Shown here piece after piece: positions 39,901 through 48,900 of a stretch of 64,000 bases of DNA; the stretch's first letter is position 1, and the number at the start of each line of letters is the position of its first letter. A program made the position numbers and the translations under genes. The stretch is from NCBI GenBank assembly GCA_936432065.2, contig OW386287.2, positions 186,371,729-186,435,728 of the forward strand. Reading direction: 5' to 3'. The notes beneath the pieces are model-generated. The model did no database searches. It had not been told where the DNA came from and saw only the letters and a list, made by a program, of their open reading frames with translations. The DNA is from Rutpela maculata. Its lineage: Eukaryota; Arthropoda; Insecta; Coleoptera; Cerambycidae.

Positions 39901-42900
39901 GTCTTATTTTGTTAGGACAAAGTATTTAAAATATGCATATTACTATATAAGTAGTCTATAATATAATTTTACAAATGTTTTTTTTTTTTAGTTAAATATG
40001 ATTATTTGTATTTAATTATAAATAAAAAATTAAAACAAAATGCAAAACAAGCCAGATTTTTAAAAAGATGGCATGGTTATTTTTATCCGTTAGACAAGAC
40101 CATTATCTGAAGATCTAGGTGTCGGATAGGTTATCCTAGGGATAAGGCATATTTATCTGGTGGATATCACTATTTATAGGTGAAAATACCGATTTTTTTG
40201 CTTATTTCCAGGATACACCTTATTCTGCAGATTATATATCACTAACTATAGATGAATGTACCGGGCCGAAAGATAGTAATTGTTATCTTTGCTTCAAATA
40301 TTATTAATTCCAGAAATTACCAGTAAATACCGGTTAACCATTCGTTTACTTTTTTATTTAATGATTTACTGGTTAATAAAATCTCCGGTAAATTGCAAAT
40401 CCTTCTAAGCACAATTAGTCAATAAGTTGAGAGAATTTGGATTTACAGATGTTCAACTATATTTACCTTGTCCGGTCTTCGTCTACCAGGCACCCAGACA
40501 TTTTCTACACAGCTGGCTAGCACCGTAGGCATCAAGCAGGTGTACTTTTCCCCATTCCTCACTTCCCTTTGCACCATAAGTAGGCGACCACTAACATTTA
40601 GAACCATGCTCTCTGAGACGTTACTTTGACCTCTACCCATCTCTGTTCTCAAAGACGTCAGTGTTATGGAGGCTATACAAGCTGGGTGCACCGCAAGAGC
40701 TGATATGTCTACTGCTTGCAATTTGTTGACATCCACATCACCAACTGAAATAAATTAAAATGTGGTTCAGTTAGGAGAAGCACAGTGGGGAAAATGTAAG
40801 CATGTGACCTTAATTAAATGGTCGCTCATTATTGCCATATTTGACGAATTCAGACAACTTATCTAAGCTAATAACTTTGATGGTTACATGATTAAATAAT
40901 AATACCCCTACCAACGTCGTTGACATTCCAGGGTATCATATGTTTACGGAAGACCATCTGCGAGGCCTACGAGTTGGTGGAGTGGCAGTTTACATAAGTT
41001 CCAGTCCTAAATTTAAGGTAAGTAAATTGGAAATAAATAAGGAATACTTTTGTTTGAGAGCATTTTTCTAAAACTTACATGTAATAAATAGCTAAAGAAT
41101 TGCACTTTGTACAATATATCGCCCCAATAAAAACATTAACAGATGCGTTGAGCAATTTGTTGACGTTCTATTCAATATACAGGGTGATTTACCACAGCAT
41201 GAGAGAGGGGGGGAGAGGGGGGGGGAGCGAAATATACTTTACTTTTAGAAGAGCACAAACTCAAAGTTTTTCTTTTTTAAAATAATATGATATAAAAATA
41301 TTAAAAATAATATAATGGGGAAAATAAAATGGTGTACTAGTTTTCAATGTGCGAAAGCCCCTGCAATTTTAGAGTGATCTGAGGTAATTTAATGTATAAA
41401 TGTTAAGCTAATGCCAAAAAAATTTTTGACACCTTAGCTTCCCTTATATATAGTAAATACCAATTTTATGGACTCTTACTTGCTTGATTTACCTATTTAC
41501 CCAATTTATCCCCCAACCCTTCAATGCAATAAGATCAAAATATAATCCAGTTCCAGATCTTGTCAAAATATAGTTGAAACAATCGCATTTGTTGAGAGGC
41601 AAAGGGGCAGATAACTATATTTTCGCTCGTTTACTGTTTATAATATTACACTTACAATATCCCCCAAAGCACTGCTATGAACTGGTAACAAAACTTACTA
41701 TAATTATTTTCAAAAACACATTGCCAAATAAAGAAATATAAAGTAATTATCGAATTATATCTTCACCCCGACAGTATAAGCTCGACTGCGGTGTCTCTAA
41801 TTACGGTCCTGGGCAGGGGTGGCTGGTGAAATATCAACAATTTTTTTCTCGTCTGTGGCGCATGGGACCCATACGAAATATGGGAAATAACATCTAGAGA
41901 AACACTCCTCTAACGACCCCTAAAAAATTTTGAAAAAGCAGTTTGCGAAAAATTTTTTCAAAATTCGATTGACCTCCCTAGGTTTAGGGACTCCTGTTTA
42001 AAATTAATTTTTTTTGTCATATACATTTTACTTTTCATAAAAATACAACAACAGGTTTTGAAGTTTATGAAAATATTTTCATTATTAACTGAAACACAAT
42101 GAACTGAAATTTTGTAATTTACAATTTAACAAATGATAAAATTTCAATTTTGAAAAAATTTTTAGCAAACTGCTTTTTCAACATTTTTTAGGGGTCGTTA
42201 GAGGAGTGCTTCTCTAGATGTTATTTCCCATATTTCGTATGGGTCCCATGCGCCACAGACGAGAAAAAAATTGTTGAAATTTCACCAGCCGCCCCTGGTC
42301 CTGGGTTAAATAACACACTCATAAATTTATGCACACAGGCCACGTCAGATAGTCGACATCGAATGGCCGATATCTTCTCTCTCACTTAATGTAAAAGTGG
42401 AGTAAAGACAGGAGATCTAGTTGCCGCCTATTTCATTCCTCTCGCCCCTCATAACGGCTCTCTATTGAGATTACTTCAACTATACATACGTGTACCAAAA
42501 TTCAAGTCAATATCTTAAACGGTTCCAGAGTAATCGTGCGCACAAAACAGACAGACAGAGCGACAGACAGAAATTTTTTTTTGCTCAAACTTAAAATCTC
42601 GACGTTTCATGACATTCTAAGCCTATCTGATAAATTATATTATACTATAATGTGGAAGTAAAATAAAATAGATTTGACTGCGGAGTTTATTTAACCCTGA
42701 TGACATTAACCTTTTCAGGACCGCAGTCGCCCAGAGCGTTGTACTCGTCGGACTGCGGCAGGAGGCATATACGTGTTCGTACGGTTCCGGTACCTAAATT
42801 CAATATTAGACAGAGTCAAGGGAACTTCGTTTTCATCATTCGAACATTCCTCGTTATCCTGACAATGAATTACTTTCACTCTCCTCTACTAAACACTTGT

Positions 42901-45900
42901 TGTCTTCACTTCCTGAACCATTTCCTGAGCTATTTTCATCCACATTGTCATCAAAACACTCATTCTCGTCGTGACTGTTCATCAGAATATCGAGCAAATC
43001 GTCATCTGTCAAATATTTCTTGGATGCCATTATATTTTATGTGAAAATTAAAACGATTAGTACGTATTACATGATAGATTTAGGCGAACTTACGTGCTTC
43101 ACTAGCATGATTTCAGTCTAGTTACACATAAGAAGGATACTTTCCATTAGCGAAAAAACAACCAATAAAATGTGGATATAGCTGTGGTCAGTGTGGTTTA
43201 TTTATCTAATAAATATGCTATTTTAAAGCGAGTTCGTTCGATTCCAGTCATAAACCATGCCTCCACATTTGCATGTACCTACTTGACGCATTTGCGTGTT
43301 TGTCCGGATCCGGGTGTTGTCAACAACAATAATCATTGTCTTGAAACTAATAATTACAACAATTTACATAAGCATTCATCTAAAAAACTTTTTATCTTTA
43401 AGTTAGTAAGTATTCAGGAAATTGAACTTATTGTAAATATGTAGTATAAAATCAAATGCATTTGGGTCGGATTCTTGTTCATTAATTATGGTCAAATATT
43501 GCTTACTTTATATCACTCCTTAATAACACACATTATTAATTTATGACTAGAAATTGGGTTTTTCCTTTTACATGGAAGCAAGCATTAAAACAACACATCA
43601 CCCGTCCCTAAAATTACGAACCCTTTCATACTTACGACCTATTAATATTCCCAGTTTTATAAAAAAATTTGCAAAAATTATTTATTGTTGTGTGGCGCAA
43701 AATATTTAAACCCCGAAATTAGGTTCCGCTCACATGACCAGAAAAGAGACATCCCCACTAAATAGAACAGTTAAGTTTGGACCTCCGTAGAGAACACATG
43801 TTAGCTTGTATTAAATGTATTCTTCAGTGTGTATCTAGTCAAATTCTACAAGTGTATAGTCATATGCATGGTGATATAATAAATCCTAGGTGCTTAACAA
43901 TAAAGAGCGTTTATACCCACCGACATAACATTTATAAACAAATATCTAACTCATAACTTGTTACCTGAATGTCGAACTGGCTTTAGAAAATCCCATAGCA
44001 TCACCTGTCTTAGTAATTGTTATGGACAATATAATCAGGGCCTGTGATGATAAAAAAATTACAGAGTTGGTGTTATTGGATGTTTCTAAAGCCGTTTTTT
44101 ATTCACACTTTCAGATAGAAGTCAAAAAGTTATAATATTATAACAGTGTCTGAAAAAGTATAAATATTACTTCAGAGGTGCCACAAGGCTTTCTTATCTA
44201 CGCCACGGACAGGGTGTATTAAATAGGTGATGCGACGACAACCCACACAGTGGCTTCATAAGTGCTTACTTCGTACATAATGTAATAGATGGCAGGACCA
44301 ATAAGTTCTCTCATTACTTACGCATAGATAGATAATTTCACAGGTTCTGTGCATACGTGCATACAGTGTTGCATACATTCCCGGCCTTTTGTTTTTGTTT
44401 AGTGAAACAAGAGTCCAGTGACATCTGACATTAAGTAGCTAAATTAAAACATTGAAAGAATATATGCAACACTACTGCAGCATTGCACGTGTCGCCACAG
44501 CTAACCTCAAAAATATGTATTTCTTAAGATTTACAAGTATTACGTAGCTATTATTAAAATTTCTGCCTGGTTCCTGTACTTTCAACCAAAGTCAAGTTCA
44601 ACGTAATGTGTATGAAGTTTTGAATAGTTTGTCACAATAAAATAAGACACTTTTTGCAGGTTAGGAATCTAACCTATAATTAGCAGTCTATTTTTATTAA
44701 TCAACAATATTGGAAAATTATTTGCGTGAATTTTTAAATATTTGCTTGGAGCCAGTATGGCTCCAAGCTAAAAATGCCTATACAAACATTAAAAATGAGA
44801 ATAAACGAAAAAACCTTAAAATTTGAGGTTATGTTAGTTATACAATGCACATGCCCAGGTAATTGTAGGACCCTATTGCTCACGCCATCTACTAAAGTAA
44901 ATAGAAACTTATGAAGCCATTATTATAATAGGAAAGTGCCGTAGGTCGGACCACCTATTTAATACACCGTGGCCACGGATCAATATCTACATTTATAGAA
45001 AAAAAAAAAATACTTAAGAACTGCTCCCCTTGTTACTTTCAGAACAAATATCCTAATGACCAGCGGTCATATTTAAAAATTTGTATAAAATTGGTACAGT
45101 ATATCAAATACCAAAACAATAATAGTATCAACTTGGAATGAAAAGGATTTTTTGGGTATAAAACTTACCTGAATCATTTTGCTGCAAATGCCATATACAT
45201 ACTTGGGCATCTGACCCGAAAGTAATCAGCTGATCCTGGAGGATATTAATCAGTAATATAGGAGCAGCTACTCTCACTATCCTGGCGAATTTGTTATCCA
45301 ATTTTGATTCTCTCGGGTAGAACCTAAGTTCATCGGCATTATCCACAATACTGTAGCATCCCATTATAATATAATCACGCCACCAAAGCAACCCTCCAGC
45401 GACAATGAAATCTTTTTCCTGACTTTCATTACCAAACAACTTCCATCGGCGTGATTGCATAGAATAGTGAGCTAGTCCTGTTCGACCTGCTATTGCCATA
45501 TTCTGACCATCGGGGTCTATTGCAGAGTAACGGACTGGCCAATTCGTAGCTGAGTATGTTGAGGGAACAGGTATTACAAGCCACTGCCGGCCTTCTGCCA
45601 AAGTCGTAGTTAACGAAGATACACTTTCGCCAAACACATCGTCTTTGCTGGATCTCTCAGAAAACATCCGGATCAAAGTGTCCGCTGAATTGACGTACAA
45701 TTTGTCTTCACCTTGTAAGTACAAATGACTCTGGTGACTCTAGAATAAAACAAATATATGTTTGTAAACTATATGTTTGGATATTTTCAATTCTTTAAAA
45801 CACCTACCATGCAAGGATTTATTGTCAAAGCACTTTTAACGAAGTCTAGCTGTATCAACCGTGTACCATAATTTTCATTAGAGACAGTATTGCCATTTGA

Positions 45901-48900
45901 ATCGCTATTGATAATTTCTTCTTTAACACAGTGCTCAGAGTATTTTGTAACCATCCACAACTGATAGCCTTCTGTGGCAAATTCCTAGGATAAAATCAAA
46001 CGTTTTCATTACAAGTTTGGAGCTTGGCTTAAATTATAAAGAAAATGAAAAGGTAAATAACTTGCAAGTTTGCATTAAAGTTCATCAAACTGTGCAGACA
46101 GTGATTCGAATTTGTTGCTGATTTTTTAGAAGAGCAACAAAATTTACAGTATGTGTGCTGGAATATCACCTCAATTTAAATATCAATTTAAAAATATCAA
46201 ACAATGTTACAATGATTTAATAATAGTTCAGTAAAATAAATATCTTTGAAAATTGGTGGAAATGTTAAGGATAGCATAAGAATTAGTAAACCGAAAAGTT
46301 CCCACCCCTAAATAGTGTGCTTCGTCCCCTAGGTCGTTTCCACCCCCATTTTGAGGTTTTCTAGATTATCTCGGGAACGGTGCACTTTTTGATAAAATTA
46401 TCTATATACAAAATTATTCTTTATAAAATTCTCTATCAAAAACGTATCTACCTTTTTTTTTCATAAAATTAATAAGGGTTGGTTCCAGTTAACGTAATGA
46501 ATTGTAATCTCTACTATAATCTACTTTAAAGTTAAATTCTTAACGTTAAAGCAGTAGGTATTAAACTCCACTTAAAATTATAATAAATGTAGCGCTTCCA
46601 CCCTCTCACCCCTATTAAAATAACGCGATTTTTAAAGGAGCGAGAATATTGTATATTGTACTTGTTGCCACTCCATCACAGTGGGGCTTTTCGTAGTTAG
46701 TAGTCCAAAAAACGCCTAGAGTCTATCAAAGTTGACCAATACAAATAATTTTTTTTTAAATGTTCTTTAGAAAACGATCCCTCAAGAGTTTTGTTGAAAA
46801 AAAGTTACTCTGCGTTAATAGAAGTTGATTTACATTTTGATTACTGATGTATGAAATTGCTTTTTTTCTTAAATCTCAGTGAAATCAATGTTATAAGTAA
46901 TAAGAAATCAAAATAAAGCTATAAAAAATTCATTGACATGTAAAATTTACACTTTTTTAAAAAAATTTTATAGTTTTATTTTGATTTCTTATTACTTATA
47001 ATATTGATTTCACTGAGGTTTAAGAAAAAAAGCAATTTCTTACATCAATAATTAAAATGTAAACCAAATTCTATTAACGCAGAGTAACTTTTTTTCAAAA
47101 AAACTCTTGAAGGATGTTTAGAAATTTTCTAAGGAACATTTAAAAAAAAATTATTTGTATTTGTCAACTTTGATAGGCTTTCGGCGTATTTTCATCAAAT
47201 ATAATATCAGGACAGGTTTTTTGCAGTACCCGCCTTTGTTGTTTTAGACTCTTCGTGCTGTTTGCATTATCCAAATAATTATCTAACACGACAGTTACTC
47301 TATCATAATGTTTTCTTATGTAACTCACGTAAGCGTTGTAAACGTTATTAAATTCTCCTTTTTTTGACCATATTTTGTGGCGATGCAAGTATCCTCCATC
47401 AATCACATACCTACTCACTAATTTCGAAAATATGGTCTCGTTCTGGAACAGTATTAATAATCTAGTATAAAGTTGCCTTGTTAGTTTTTCTCATTAGGCC
47501 TTTGTCGTCGAAAAAGGAACCGAGGCTAGTTCAAAACTAAAGCACGTTTTTAACCCCAGACTCGAATGAATTGTGCAAATAATTTTTTAAAAATTGTGAG
47601 GGTGGAAGCGCTACATTTATTATAATTTTAAGTGAAGTTTAGTAGCTACTGCTTTTGCGTTAAGCACTGAACTTTAAAGTAGATTATAGTAAAGATACAA
47701 TTTATCGTGTTAACTGGAACCAACCCTTATGTGTGCGCTTTATTTCCCACGGTACTACTAATTTTAAGAAAAAAGTGTAAATACGTTTTTGATAGAGAAT
47801 TTTATAAGGAATAATTTTGTATATAGGCATTTTTATCAAAAAGTGCACCATTCCCGAGATAATCTAGAAAACCTCAAAATGGGGATGTAAGACCTCCTAG
47901 GGGACAAAACACACTATTTAGGGGTGGGAACTTTTCGGTTTACTAATTCTTATGCTATCCTTAACATTTTCACCAATTTTCAAAACTTTCTGAATTTTGT
48001 CCGATATTTTACAATATTAACTGTTATTTTACTGAACTATAATGATAAATATGATAATCCAATCAATGAATGCTCAAAAAGGGATTGTAGAGGACATTGA
48101 GGGGGGAGAATTTTCCTCTCCAGGAATGTGTTGGAGGTAGTTAGGAGGTAAACATACTAAAAGTCTCCGCCCCTAGCCCCGTCGCTTCAGGGGGGGGGGG
48201 GAGGGGGATGGAAAGGTCCCTTTTTTCGATTCTTCGCTTATACCTCAGAAACGATATGTCGTACAGAAAAAGGTAATCTAAGCAAAATTAAACATAATTA
48301 AATTTCCTACAAGAATATATATTTTCAATCTCTTCCTATGTGTTACAGTTTACGAGATATTCGCCAGCCAAAATAGATAAATAATAAAAAAAATTAATTA
48401 GGTGCATTGAATATTTCTATCAAAGCGGTTTTTATATGCTAATAAATCACAAAACAATTTTTATTTTACAACACTCGAAGTATTTACTAACATAATATAT
48501 TTTTTTAAATCTATACATTTCCTTAAATATACAGTGTGACTCACTTAAAATGAAGACACCCTTATAACTTTTCCATTTTGCTTCCGATTTACTCAAGTAT
48601 AGAACAAATTAGGATCTACTTATGACTAGAAAAACATTCACCTGCTACAAAGGCAAAACCATCTGCGGTACCAAAATATGTAGAAAAAAATAAAAACATT
48701 TTGAATGTTAAAAATTCTAAAAAATGCATTGGATCGGCGCCACAAACGTACATACACCAAAATTTGATTTGGTTATTGATGAGGGATTTCTCATATATAA
48801 GCTCATTTGGCAAAGGGGATTCTCATTTTCCGCAATTTGTGGTGGATACGTGAAATTCATCACAACCCACTAATGATTTTTAATTCTTTTCCATTTATTT

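Noticed and set aside
36560..40210. One large element bounded by GATA-rich ends
   Set aside because: The inverted similarity of the two ends is weak and no target duplication was found.
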